Under the pieces are notes generated by a model. The model saw only the letters and a program-made list of their open reading frames with translations, searched no databases and had not been told where the DNA came from. Position numbers and translations under genes: made by a program. DNA of 64,000 nt from Flavobacterium alkalisoli (GTDB lineage: Bacteria > Bacteroidota > Bacteroidia > Flavobacteriales > Flavobacteriaceae), in the NCBI RefSeq assembly GCF_008000935.1, contig NZ_CP042831.1, positions 620,001 through 684,000 of the forward strand, in the 5' to 3' direction. Numbering within the stretch: the first letter of the stretch is position 1; each line of letters begins with the position of its first letter. Of this stretch, positions 45,246-54,272 are shown piece by piece.

Positions 45246-46901
45246 GTGCACAAAAAAAGCCTTCAAATAGTATTCTCCTTTTTAATTGCGTTGTTTTTTA
45301 TATCAACCGCAAGGGCAAATACTATACAACATTGTGATTCACTTATCAAAAAAGGTGTGGAATATATGTGGAAGAAAGAACATGTAAAGTCACTCGAACT
45401 ACTTACACAGGCAAGAAACCTTGCCGAAAAGAACCACTGGTATGAGCAGGCTTTTTTAGCCACAAATAACATTGGCGCTAATTACTTTACCATGTTGGAC
45501 TATGGCGAGGCCCTTAATTATTATCTGGAAAGTTATACCATTGCAGTAAAGGAACTGGACCCACAGCATGAAATGGTTGTTTTAAACAACATCGCCATTA
45601 TATACACTAAAGAGAATAACTTTGAAAAGGCAGAGGAATACTTTAAAAAAGCCTATGAAATAGCCATAGAAAACAAGGACAAGATAAAGATTGGACTTTA
45701 TGCCATGAATTTGGGTGGTGTAGCCAATGAAACAAACAGGCCCGAAGAAGCAAAAAAATACATTATAGAAGCAATCCCTTTACTGAAAGCCGATCCAAAC
45801 CTTTATGTATTAGCCCAGATAACAATGGCAGAGAATGATTTGCTAACAGGCCATACAACGCAGGCAAGGGAGAAAGCCCTTAATCTGTATGCTACCTCAA
45901 AAAACCTTGACTTTAACGACATAGGTATTTCACTTTTGTTCATAATCACAAAAAGCTACCTGGCAGAAGGGAAGTATGACGAGGCTGCCGTTTCGGGGAA
46001 AAATATATTGGCAGAAAATCCTAATACCGAGACAAAAAAAACAACCTATGAGCTTCTATCAAAAATTTACTCTAAGCTAAAGCTTTACGATAAGGCATTA
46101 CAGTATAAAGACTCTGTTTTATCGGCAGAAACAGAACTTAACGATATAAAAAACGGAAAGCTTTTAGAAACCAACAAGGTAAAATTTGAGATACAGAACT
46201 ACAGGAATGAAATTGCCATAAATGAAGAAAAACTAAAAACCGAAAGAAAAACTTTCTATACCATTATAGCTGCGATAATGGCAGTAGTAACCATAATAAT
46301 ATTACTATTACGCAACCTGTCGGTTAAGCTAAAACAGAAAAAACTGATTGCCGAACAAAAGGAACAGGCTATTGCCCTGGAACTGGAAAAGGAAAAAAAT
46401 GAAAACCTTGTACTGGAAAAACAGATAAGGGAAAAAGAAAATAAGGCCAAACTGGAACAGGAGCGTCTTAAAAATGAAATTGAATCGCGCAACAGAAAGC
46501 TTACGGCTAAGGCTCTTTATTTATCCGGCAGAAATGTGCTTATAGAAGATATTCTTACCAGCCTGTCTAAAATACCCGAACTATCAAAAAACAGTTCGCT
46601 TACTAAACACATAAAAACGCTTAGGGAACACCTTAAGTCAGATGATGAATGGGAAAATTTCATTACCCATTTTGAGGAAGTAAATCAGGGATATATAACA
46701 CGTCTTAAAACAGTACACCCCTCACTAACTTCAAACGACATAAGGTTTATTTGCTATCTATACATGAACCTTACCTCAAAAGAAATAGCATCTATGCTAA
46801 ACATTACTCTTGAGGCCTGCAGAAAAAGAAAAGAAAGGATTGCAACCAAGCTGGAACTTTCTGACAGCTCTCAGCTTTATGACTACTTATATACTATATA
46901 A
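45246..46901 (+). CDS. TPR-repeat membrane protein with C-terminal LuxR-type HTH (1)
   Basis: A 551-residue regulator typical of Bacteroidetes. A signal or anchor (SLQIVFSFLIALFFISTARA) is followed by four to five TPR units (for example FEKAEEYFKKAYEIAIEN), a single membrane helix near residues 336-356 (FYTIIAAIMAVVTIIILLL), a long coiled coil rich in Glu and Lys (about 360-425), and a LuxR/GerE-like HTH at the end (LTSNDIRFICYLYMNLTSKEIASMLNITLEACRKRKERIATKL). The domain order puts TPRs outside and the DNA-binding part inside. GTG start: no ATG stands between it and the in-frame TAA at 45225. Paralogue at 51634. Confidence 0.85.
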   Translation: MHKKSLQIVFSFLIALFFISTARANTIQHCDSLIKKGVEYMWKKEHVKSLELLTQARNLAEKNHWYEQAFLATNNIGANYFTMLDYGEALNYYLESYTIAVKELDPQHEMVVLNNIAIIYTKENNFEKAEEYFKKAYEIAIENKDKIKIGLYAMNLGGVANETNRPEEAKKYIIEAIPLLKADPNLYVLAQITMAENDLLTGHTTQAREKALNLYATSKNLDFNDIGISLLFIITKSYLAEGKYDEAAVSGKNILAENPNTETKKTTYELLSKIYSKLKLYDKALQYKDSVLSAETELNDIKNGKLLETNKVKFEIQNYRNEIAINEEKLKTERKTFYTIIAAIMAVVTIIILLLRNLSVKLKQKKLIAEQKEQAIALELEKEKNENLVLEKQIREKENKAKLEQERLKNEIESRNRKLTAKALYLSGRNVLIEDILTSLSKIPELSKNSSLTKHIKTLREHLKSDDEWENFITHFEEVNQGYITRLKTVHPSLTSNDIRFICYLYMNLTSKEIASMLNITLEACRKRKERIATKLELSDSSQLYDYLYTI

Positions 46902-47046
46902 CAGCATTTTAAGCCAATCATCACAACAAAATTTAGTCGTTTTGTTAAATAAATAACACCTTAAACAATGTAAGCTGTTAAAATGTTGATATTTATAGCC
47001 AATACTGTACGAATATCGCAAAAATGTCTATCTTTAACGCGTTTGA

Positions 47047-47072
47047 AAGCAAATTTAGGCTATCATTTGCTT
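47047..47072 (+). repeat. Inverted repeat in the leader before porP/sprF
   Basis: AAGCAAAT (47047-47054) and ATTTGCTT (47065-47072) with a 10-nt loop, about 100 bp before the gene. The 267-bp gap 46902-47168 otherwise holds no gene. Possible mRNA hairpin or operator; no T-run. Confidence 0.4.
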
Positions 47073-47168
47073 AAGTGAAGGCAGGCAGATTTAAGCTAAG
47101 ATTTCAAATACCAAATAGAACTAACTCGGGTTAACCCCCCATTACATAACCATAGAAACCTATTTTTT

Positions 47169-48104
47169 ATGAAGAAAATCTACTTGGCTGCCCTTGTGGC
47201 ATTGTGTGGCCTTGCCGATGTTTCTGCACAGCAGGACCCGCACTATACGCAGTACATGTATAACATGAACGTGATCAACCCTGCCTATGCGGGCTCGAAG
47301 GAGAACTTGTCCTTTGGGTTATTGTACCGCAAACAGTGGGTTGACATCCAGGATTCCCCAACCACGGCAACCTTCTCAGGGCACAGTCCTGTTGGTAAGA
47401 ATGTGGGATTGGGCCTATCGGTTATCAACGACCAGATTGGTCCTGTAAAGGAGACCAACACCTATGCGGACTTCTCCTACACCCTTAACTTAGGGGGAGA
47501 GCACCGCCTTGCCCTTGGCCTTAAGGCCGGAGCAACGTTCCACGATGTGGGGCTTTACAGTGATATCGGTAACGGATATGTACCGGCGCCGGGCGACCCT
47601 GCCTTCAGTGAGAACGTTAACAACACCTATTTCAACATAGGTGCAGGATTCTTCTACTACACCCAGAAGTACTATGTGGCCTTCTCGGTACCGAACATGC
47701 TTAAGAGCAAGCACCTTGACCTTACCCAAAGCGGAACTGACCTTCAGTTCGGATCGGAAGTTCAGCACTACTTCCTAACGGGGGGTTACGTATTCCAGTT
47801 ATCGGATAACGTAAAGCTAAAACCCTCTTTCATGTTAAAATCAGCCTTCAACGTATCGCCTTCTATAGACGGTTCACTGAATGCGCTGTTCTTTGAGCGC
47901 TTTGAGATCGGGGCCACCTACAGGCTTGATGACTCTTTTGGTGGTATGGTCAACTACAGGATTACCCCTAACCTTAGGCTGGGTTATGCCTATGACCATA
48001 TTGTTTCCGACCTTAACATCACTACCCCAGCCTCGCATGAGGTAATGCTGTTATTCGACCTGAACTTCCCTAAGAAAGTATCACGTTCACCACGTTATTT
48101 CTAA
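47169..48104 (+). CDS. PorP/SprF family T9SS-associated outer-membrane protein
   Basis: A 311-residue beta-barrel-like protein: signal peptide (AALVALCGLADVSAQ), then the family opening QQDPHYTQYMYNMNVINPAYAGSKENLSFGLLYRKQWVDI, and the ending DLNFPKKVSRSPRYF. SprF-like proteins help surface-anchor type IX substrates, and are usually encoded just downstream of a giant adhesin with a type B sorting domain. Here the adhesin is missing; only a 267-bp gap and a TPR/HTH gene precede. Base composition is clearly richer in G+C than that of the neighbours (36 of 60 bases in 47461-47520), suggesting transfer, gene conversion or strong codon selection. Confidence 0.88.
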   Translation: MKKIYLAALVALCGLADVSAQQDPHYTQYMYNMNVINPAYAGSKENLSFGLLYRKQWVDIQDSPTTATFSGHSPVGKNVGLGLSVINDQIGPVKETNTYADFSYTLNLGGEHRLALGLKAGATFHDVGLYSDIGNGYVPAPGDPAFSENVNNTYFNIGAGFFYYTQKYYVAFSVPNMLKSKHLDLTQSGTDLQFGSEVQHYFLTGGYVFQLSDNVKLKPSFMLKSAFNVSPSIDGSLNALFFERFEIGATYRLDDSFGGMVNYRITPNLRLGYAYDHIVSDLNITTPASHEVMLLFDLNFPKKVSRSPRYF

Positions 48105-48124
48105 CCTAAAAGCGACCAAGAAAA

Positions 48125-49987
48125 ATGAAGAACCTATATATCAGTTTAAGTTTTATGCTGGCAGCACAGTTTGCCATGGCACAAAATAAGGAGACAGAAA
48201 AAGCAGATAAATTATACAGCCGTTTTGAATACATAGACGCGGCTCAGGAATATCTAAAACTTTCGGGTAAAAAAGACCCTTATGTTTACAGACAGCTTGC
48301 CGAGAGCTACTACAACATGTTTAATAGTAAAGAAGCTATTAAATGGTATGAAAAGGCTGTTAAAAGCAAACAGGATGCTGAGATTTATTACCACTATGCC
48401 CAGATGCTTAAGGCCGAAGGCAGGTATGAGGAAGCCAACGCGCAGATGATGACCTTTTCTAAAATGGTTCCTAATGATCAAAGGGCAATTATTTTCATGA
48501 AAGATCCTGATTACTTACCAAAACTAAAAAGCCAAACCAAGCTTTTTGACGAGAAGTATCTGGATATAAGTGATAAAAAATACACCGACTTTGGCGCTGT
48601 ATTAAACGACGACAACACATTTTACTTTACAAGTACCCGAAATACAGAGCGCAGGACTTATGGAAGGAACGAGGAACCTTATCTTGACCTGTATGTAGCT
48701 ACTTATCAGGGTGACGGAAAATTCAGCAAACCTACACCTGTAAGTGAAATAAACAGTAAATGGCATGATGGCCCGGCAGCAGTAACAGCAGATGGTAACA
48801 CCATGTACTTTGCCAGCGAAAGCTTTAAAGAAGGTAAGTTTGAGAAAGACAAAGGACAGCAAACAGGATTATTATACCTGTTTAAAGCCACTAAAGAAAA
48901 CGGGAAATGGGGTAATGTTCAGGCATTACCAGTAAACGATAAGCGTTGGTCTTCGGCTAACCCATCTATCTCTGCAGACGGTAAAACTTTATATTTCTCA
49001 TCAAACAGACAGGGGTCATTAGGTGAAACCGATATCTGGAAAGTAGAGATTAAAGGTGATAACTCTTATGGTAAACCAGAAAATCTGGGACCAAAAGTTA
49101 ATACAGAAGGAAGGGAAAGTTTCCCATACATAACTGCCGACAATAAATTATTCTTTGCTTCTGAAGGAAGAAAAGGATTTGGAGGTTATGATGTTTACAT
49201 GATAGACCTTGCTAATAACGGCGAAGCTATTAACCTTGGTGAACCTATCAATACAGCTAAAGACGACTTTTCATTCAGTTTTAATACAGCTCAAAATGTT
49301 GGTTTCTTTGCCAGTAACCGTTTAGGTTCAGACAACTTGTATATGGCTATCCCTATTTGCGGAGTACAGGCTATTGTAACGGTTAGAGATTCTAAAACAG
49401 GAAAAGTTATACCGGCAGGAAAAGTTGCAATACTTGACGACAGAAACAATGTAATTGAAACAAGAACTGCTGATGACAACGGTACTGTAAGCTATGAAGT
49501 AGATTGTGATACACCATACACTATACAGGCATCTGCCGAGGGCTATAAAACAGAAAACTTCCCTGTTGGTAAAACAAAAGGAGGAAAAGTTAATGTAATG
49601 GCCGATCTTGAGCCGCTACAGGATCTTATTGTAGGCGACAGGGTAGTATTAAACGAAATTTACTTTGAATACGACAAGAGCAATATTACTCAGGAAGCAG
49701 CTTCAGAGCTTAACAAACTGGTAGATGTTATGAAATCTTACCCTAATATGGTTATTGAGGCTCAGGCACACACTGACAGCAGAGGTAGCGACGAGTACAA
49801 CCTAAAACTTTCTGACGAAAGAGCTAAGGCTGTAGTACAATATGTTGCTTCGCAGGGAATCTCAAGAGCAAGAATTTCAGGAAAAGGTTATGGCGAATCG
49901 CAACCAAAAGTAAATTGTGGTGACAACTGTACAGAAGAACAGCACGCAATAAACAGACGTAATGAATTTGTTATAATTAAGAAGTAA
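48125..49987 (+). CDS. OmpA family protein with TPR and WD40-like repeats
   Basis: A 620-residue exported protein 20 bp downstream of PorP/SprF, its usual partner. A signal peptide (LSFMLAAQFAMAQ) is followed by TPR-like helices (about residues 25-120), PD40/WD40-type strands (about 145-420, for example GNTMYFASE and GKTLYFSSNRQG), a carboxypeptidase-regulatory-like domain (about 430-500) and an OmpA peptidoglycan-binding end: IYFEYDKSNITQEA, AQAHTDSRGSDEYNLKLSDERA and GYGESQP. It should link the outer membrane to the cell wall and support surface attachment of T9SS cargo. Confidence 0.92.
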   Translation: MKNLYISLSFMLAAQFAMAQNKETEKADKLYSRFEYIDAAQEYLKLSGKKDPYVYRQLAESYYNMFNSKEAIKWYEKAVKSKQDAEIYYHYAQMLKAEGRYEEANAQMMTFSKMVPNDQRAIIFMKDPDYLPKLKSQTKLFDEKYLDISDKKYTDFGAVLNDDNTFYFTSTRNTERRTYGRNEEPYLDLYVATYQGDGKFSKPTPVSEINSKWHDGPAAVTADGNTMYFASESFKEGKFEKDKGQQTGLLYLFKATKENGKWGNVQALPVNDKRWSSANPSISADGKTLYFSSNRQGSLGETDIWKVEIKGDNSYGKPENLGPKVNTEGRESFPYITADNKLFFASEGRKGFGGYDVYMIDLANNGEAINLGEPINTAKDDFSFSFNTAQNVGFFASNRLGSDNLYMAIPICGVQAIVTVRDSKTGKVIPAGKVAILDDRNNVIETRTADDNGTVSYEVDCDTPYTIQASAEGYKTENFPVGKTKGGKVNVMADLEPLQDLIVGDRVVLNEIYFEYDKSNITQEAASELNKLVDVMKSYPNMVIEAQAHTDSRGSDEYNLKLSDERAKAVVQYVASQGISRARISGKGYGESQPKVNCGDNCTEEQHAINRRNEFVIIKK

Positions 49988-50011
49988 AACGATTAATATA
50001 ACAACCAATAT

Positions 50012-50037
50012 AAAAGCAGCCCTTCGAGGCTGCTTTT
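50012..50037 (+). terminator. Terminator after OmpA gene
   Basis: AAAAGCAGCC pairs with GGCTGCTTTT around a CTTCGA loop. The T run is only four long. Confidence 0.8.
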
Positions 50038-50138
50038 GCATTTATTTAACCTTTTTTTATAACGAATTTACGTAACCGAATTTTACAGTTTGGTAACGCT
50101 TTAGTAATTTTGTAACGAATTAACTTTCGCCTTTATCT

Positions 50139-51011
50139 ATGCCTTTACACCTAACAGAAATAGAACGTGTAAAAACCATCTCGAAAGAAGATTTTTACAA
50201 TAATTATGTAAAAAAGCAAAAACCACTTGTTATAGAGCAGCTAACTCAGGACTGGCCTGCCTACGAAAAATGGAAGCTAAATTATATTAAAGATATTGCA
50301 GGAGATAAGACTGTACCCCTATATGACGATCGCCCGGTATCCCACAAAGACGGATTTAACCAGGCACATGCCGAAATGAAAATGGCCGATTATATAGACC
50401 TGATGCAATCTAAACCTACAAACTATCGGATATTTCTATATAACCTAATGAAGGAAGTCCCTTCACTCCAAAATGACTTTAAATGGCCTGATTTAGGCAT
50501 CAGGCTAATAAAGCAACTACCCATGCTGTTTTTTGGAGGGGAAAACTCAAAAGTATTTATCCACTATGATATAGATTACTCTAATATTCTTCATTTCCAT
50601 TTTCACGGCAAAAAAAGATGCATTCTTTTTGCGCCAAACCAAACCCCTTACCTATATAAGGTTCCGCACGCGTTAATATCAAGAGAAGATATTGATTTTG
50701 ACAATCCGGACCTTGACAGATGGCCTGCATTAAAACACGCAGAAGGCCTGGTGGCCAATTTAGAACATGGTGAAATGCTTTATATGCCCGAAGGCTATTG
50801 GCATTATATGAAATATATAACGCCAGGATTCTCTATGAGCTTAAGGGCGTTGCCAAGAAAATTCAGCAACCTGTCAAAAGCTGTCTATAATATTTTTATA
50901 ATGAGGCATTTTGATAATATAATGAGACGCTATAAAGGCCAGGCATGGATTGACTATAAAAATGAAGAAGCCGTTAAGCGAACCCATAAAAAACTTAATA
51001 TAACCCAATAA
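50139..51011 (+). CDS. Cupin-like/JmjC-type oxygenase
   Basis: A 290-residue soluble protein of the Cupin_8/JmjC group. The Fe(II) facial triad appears as HYD (in VFIHYDIDYSNILHFHFHGKKRC) with the distal His in YMPEGYWHYM; the opening EDFYNNYVKKQKPLVI is typical for the group. Members hydroxylate proteins or small molecules using 2-oxoglutarate; the substrate here is unknown. Alone between the OmpA gene and recX, with a terminator after it. Confidence 0.85.
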   Translation: MPLHLTEIERVKTISKEDFYNNYVKKQKPLVIEQLTQDWPAYEKWKLNYIKDIAGDKTVPLYDDRPVSHKDGFNQAHAEMKMADYIDLMQSKPTNYRIFLYNLMKEVPSLQNDFKWPDLGIRLIKQLPMLFFGGENSKVFIHYDIDYSNILHFHFHGKKRCILFAPNQTPYLYKVPHALISREDIDFDNPDLDRWPALKHAEGLVANLEHGEMLYMPEGYWHYMKYITPGFSMSLRALPRKFSNLSKAVYNIFIMRHFDNIMRRYKGQAWIDYKNEEAVKRTHKKLNITQ

Positions 51012-51016
51012 TAAAC

Positions 51017-51044
51017 AGTCCTGTTCGAAAGAATGGGATTTTTT
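51017..51044 (+). terminator. Terminator after the cupin-like gene
   Basis: AGTCCTGTTC pairs with GAATGGGATT over a GAAA tetraloop (three G-U pairs), followed by four further T's. Confidence 0.75.
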
Positions 51045-51070
51045 ATACCTTTAATAAAAGAGTACGCCCT

Positions 51071-51538
51071 ATGCACAAAACATATACCGTAGAAGAAGCA
51101 AAACGAAAACTGGAACATTACTGTTCATATCAGGATCGCTGCCATGATGAAGTTGAGCAGAAACTAAAAGGCATGAACATGATACAGCAGGCGAGCGATG
51201 TAATTATTGCCCATCTTATAGAACATAACTTCCTAAACGAAGAACGTTTTGCCAAAAGTTTTGCAAGAGGTAAATTCCGCATTAAAAAATGGGGGCGTAT
51301 CCGTATTAAAAACGAGCTTAAACTTCGTAATATTTCTAGATATAATCTGGATGCCGCATTAAAGGAAATTCCCGATGATGAGTATTTTTCAGCTTTCGAT
51401 GAGCTAGCTGAAAAGCAATGGAAAAATATCAGGGAGTCTGATATTCAGAAGAAAAAGAAAAAAATATTTGATTTTTTAATGAGAAAAGGTTTTGAAAGCA
51501 ATATTATTTATAACAAAATATCAGAATTATGTAAATAA
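51071..51538 (+). CDS. recX: Regulatory protein RecX
   Basis: Modulator of RecA filaments. 155 residues, all helical: YTVEEAKRKLEHYCSYQDRCHDEVEQKLK, then LIEHNFLNEERFAKSFARGKFRIKKWGRIRIKNELK, and a third three-helix unit ending KIFDFLMRKGFESNIIYNKI, the family's tandem-repeat layout. No recA lies in the window. It is not in the umuCD region. Confidence 0.93.
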   Translation: MHKTYTVEEAKRKLEHYCSYQDRCHDEVEQKLKGMNMIQQASDVIIAHLIEHNFLNEERFAKSFARGKFRIKKWGRIRIKNELKLRNISRYNLDAALKEIPDDEYFSAFDELAEKQWKNIRESDIQKKKKKIFDFLMRKGFESNIIYNKISELCK

Positions 51539-51633
51539 TAACTGATTACCCATTTTCTTAAATAAATGTTAAATATTTTTAGTATTTTAGCAGTCCCCAC
51601 GAATATAAAATAACGTAAAAATCCCCTAGTGCT

Positions 51634-53475
51634 ATGAGAATAAAACTTCTTTTGGCCACCTTGCTACTTACGGCCTTTTGCTACGGACAAGAGTTTAACT
51701 TTAATGAAATTAACACAACAGGCAGACAGCTGGTTTTTGCAAAACCCGATAGTGCTGTAGCTTATATTAAGCAGGGCCTTCGTGAAGCAAAAAGAAAAAA
51801 AGTTCACGATACTATTATAAGTGATCTTTATAATCTTTATGGCATCCGTGAAATAATGCTGACCGATTTTGACTCGGCAATTCATTATTTTCAAAAATCT
51901 GCCGATTATTCAAAAGATTTCAAAAAAAGACAGACCAAACCTCTTATTAATATCGCCTTATGCATAAGGAACAAAGGCGATTATGATGAATCTATAAAAC
52001 AGTTAAATGTTTTGCTGAAAACCGGCGACCAGTCAGACAAAACAAAGGCAATTATATATGGTGAAATGGCATCAAATTATGCTTTAAAATTTGACAATGA
52101 CACCGCGATAAAGTATCTCCTTAAAGCCATAGAAGTTCTTAAAAGGCTTAAAAATGATGTGGAAATTTACCCTGTTAAACAAAAACTTGCTAATATTTAT
52201 CTTACAAAAGGAAATTATAACTTTGGCCTTGACCTTTATAACGAATGTATAGAAGGGTTCAAAAAAAGTGGCGACCTCAAAAATTATTACTATACTCTAT
52301 TAAACAGAGCAGAATGCCTTATACAGCTTGACAGACTTAGTGAAGCAAAAAATGATTTAAGAATAAGCCTTGAAGGTCTTAAAACCTATAATGATATCGC
52401 TGTTATGGGTGTTGCCTATTCTAAAATAGGACATATTGAAGTACGTGAAGGAAATGAGAAACAGGCAATGGAGGATTATCAGCACGCCATAGATAACCTT
52501 TTATTGGTCAATTCTCCTTATGTTACCCGAATTGGAATGGAATATATTAACCACCTTAACCGATACGGACAAAAAAATAAATCACTTAAAATAGTCGAAC
52601 AGGTTACTGCTACAGATTCCTATAAAAATGCCAATATTGAAGATAAAATGTATTTCCTTCAGGCAATGGCAGACACCTATAATTTAACCGGGAACTATAA
52701 AAAAGCTGCAGAAAACTATGTAGAAACCGTAAAACTTAAAGACTCCATAGCTATAATGGATAAAGAAAGCGCTTTAAATGAAGTACAGGGAAGACTGCAA
52801 AACGAACTTCAGCGTGAAAAGAACATAGCCCTTGAAAACCGAAATGAAGCACTGGAACAAAATGCCAAGAAAAACAGGATTATATTTTGGGCTAGTATTA
52901 TAATAAGTCTTGCCATAATTGCATTAATCCTATTTATATTAAGGGCTGTACGACTTAAAAGCCAACTACAAAATGAGGAACTGAAAACAATAGCTGCAGA
53001 AAAAAACCTTTTGGAGCAACAGGCCCAACATGATAAAGAATTTTTTGATGCCCAAAGAGAACGCATAAAAGAAAAACAACGCGAGCTTACCTCGTCTGCA
53101 TTAAGAATGGCAAACATTCAGGACAGTATTAATAATATCATAGATAAATGCAAAAACAATTCGCTTACATCCGTTAATGAAGTAAGAAAAGAACTCCAGC
53201 ACCTGGTTAAACAAAAAGACTACTGGAAACAGTTTGAAACGCGATTTAATAAGGTACACCCTGAGTTCAATACTATTTTAGCAGACAAATTTGAAAACCT
53301 CACCAAAAACGACCTTGAATTTTGTTCGCTTTTAAAACTTAATCTGTCAAATAAGGAAATTGCTTCATTGCTTCAGATTTCACACGAAAGTGTCATTACC
53401 AAGAAGTACAGAATTAAGAAAAAGATGAATATTCAGGAAGATGTGGAGTTTGATAAGCTTATCATGGAAATTTAG
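51634..53475 (+). CDS. TPR-repeat membrane protein with C-terminal LuxR-type HTH (2)
   Basis: A 613-residue paralogue of the gene at 45246. Signal peptide (LLLATLLLTAFCYGQ), TPR units through about residue 390 (for example FDSAIHYFQKSADYSK), a membrane helix near residues 417-437 (IIFWASIIISLAIIALILFIL), a coiled coil (about 445-490) and an HTH domain near the end (LTKNDLEFCSLLKLNLSNKEIASLLQISHESVITKKYRIKKKMN). The 800-bp gap following contains no gene. A sensing role for the outer TPR part is inferred. Confidence 0.85.
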   Translation: MRIKLLLATLLLTAFCYGQEFNFNEINTTGRQLVFAKPDSAVAYIKQGLREAKRKKVHDTIISDLYNLYGIREIMLTDFDSAIHYFQKSADYSKDFKKRQTKPLINIALCIRNKGDYDESIKQLNVLLKTGDQSDKTKAIIYGEMASNYALKFDNDTAIKYLLKAIEVLKRLKNDVEIYPVKQKLANIYLTKGNYNFGLDLYNECIEGFKKSGDLKNYYYTLLNRAECLIQLDRLSEAKNDLRISLEGLKTYNDIAVMGVAYSKIGHIEVREGNEKQAMEDYQHAIDNLLLVNSPYVTRIGMEYINHLNRYGQKNKSLKIVEQVTATDSYKNANIEDKMYFLQAMADTYNLTGNYKKAAENYVETVKLKDSIAIMDKESALNEVQGRLQNELQREKNIALENRNEALEQNAKKNRIIFWASIIISLAIIALILFILRAVRLKSQLQNEELKTIAAEKNLLEQQAQHDKEFFDAQRERIKEKQRELTSSALRMANIQDSINNIIDKCKNNSLTSVNEVRKELQHLVKQKDYWKQFETRFNKVHPEFNTILADKFENLTKNDLEFCSLLKLNLSNKEIASLLQISHESVITKKYRIKKKMNIQEDVEFDKLIMEI

Positions 53476-53590
53476 TCTGAATTCTTAATAAATCCTGAAC
53501 CTAAAAACATAGACATAACATAAATTACTAAAAAACAACCGTTTAAATATTTAAAAAATACAGTTTGTCTATAATTTGTCTATTAAAATT

Positions 53591-53624
53591 TTGTTAAAAT
53601 ATCGAATTGAATGTACTAGATTTG
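53591..53624 (+). promoter_or_regulatory. Orphan flavobacterial promoter
   Basis: TTG (53591-53593), 23 bp, TAGATTTG (53617-53624). No gene follows in the next 650 bp on this strand, but a strong hairpin stands 155 bp downstream. Confidence 0.45.
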
Positions 53625-53629
53625 TAAAA

Positions 53630-53821
53630 GCAAAGTCGACAAAACATTTGTTAAATCCGACAAACGGTAAATTGGCTTATACGTTCAACCATTTGCATTT
53701 CCTGCTTTATTACTAAATATGCTTTGTGCTATTTGCCCATTATAAAATGTAATGCCCCCGCATTTTATATTAAGCATAAACACCGGTGGTTTAAAGCCCC
53801 CTAAATCATCGGTGTTTTAAT
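53630..53821 (+). ncRNA. Candidate small RNA (about 190 nt)
   Basis: Between the orphan promoter and the hairpin at 53778-53817 there is no open reading frame of useful length. An inner hairpin (ATAAAATG / CATTTTAT around CCCCC, ending near 53769) precedes the terminal stem. A 6S-like or other regulatory RNA is possible, but I could not match it to a family. It might instead be the 3' UTR of the TPR/HTH gene. Confidence 0.35.
53778..53818 (+). terminator. Long terminal hairpin with REP-like loop
   Basis: A continuous 16-bp stem: AAACACCGGTGGTTTA pairs with TAAATCATCGGTGTTT (two G-U pairs). The loop is AAGCCCCC, and AAGCCCCCTAAA (53794-53805) is the exact complement of the outer end of the nuoF-nuoG element (22700-22711). 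Followed by TTTTAATAAAG, a short T-run. Confidence 0.7.
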
Positions 53822-54060
53822 AAAGAAAATCATACGAAAAATCGTTTAATATCAAATTCCCCGCTGTTTTATGACGAAAATACCTACCGAAACTTCCTAA
53901 ACCACAAAAACTACACTGTTTATTCTGTTACATTTTGGGCTATTTTCTGCTTAAAATACAACAATTCACAAATAATAGTATTTACATTATAAATAAACTA
54001 CTTGTTAATTAAAATTTAAGCAAAAATTCAGCATCATATACATAAATAATTATATATCAG

Positions 54061-54272
54061 TATATTTGCCCCGATTTTAAATGTTAATAAATATCTAAAA
54101 TATTGATTTTCATTTAAAATTTAATTACAAATTAGGTTATAAAAAACACAAGTCAGCTAAATAGTGATTGGCTGATTTTAACAAGCATATTATGGGTTTT
54201 AGTTCCCGTAATGTTTAGTAATTTTTTAGTTGGATGCAAGGAACCCCCTACTCTCGTAAGGGGTTTCTTATT
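54061..54272 (+). ncRNA. Second candidate transcript in the 800-bp gene-free gap
   Basis: TATATTTG (54061-54068) is a clean -7 box without a clear -33. It is followed by 170 bp without a gene, including a small hairpin (AGTCAGC/GCTGATT), and ends in the GC hairpin at 54240-54267. It could be a small RNA or simply intergenic sequence; the convergent ketoacyl synthase ends at 54273. Low confidence. Confidence 0.25.
54240..54272. terminator. Terminator hairpin at end of the biotin operon
   Basis: GGAACCCCCTAC pairs with GTAAGGGGTTTC over a TCTC loop with one C/A mismatch and one G-T pair. On the plus strand it is followed by TTATTTTAT. It lies directly beside the ketoacyl-synthase stop codon, so it can serve either strand. 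Confidence 0.75.
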
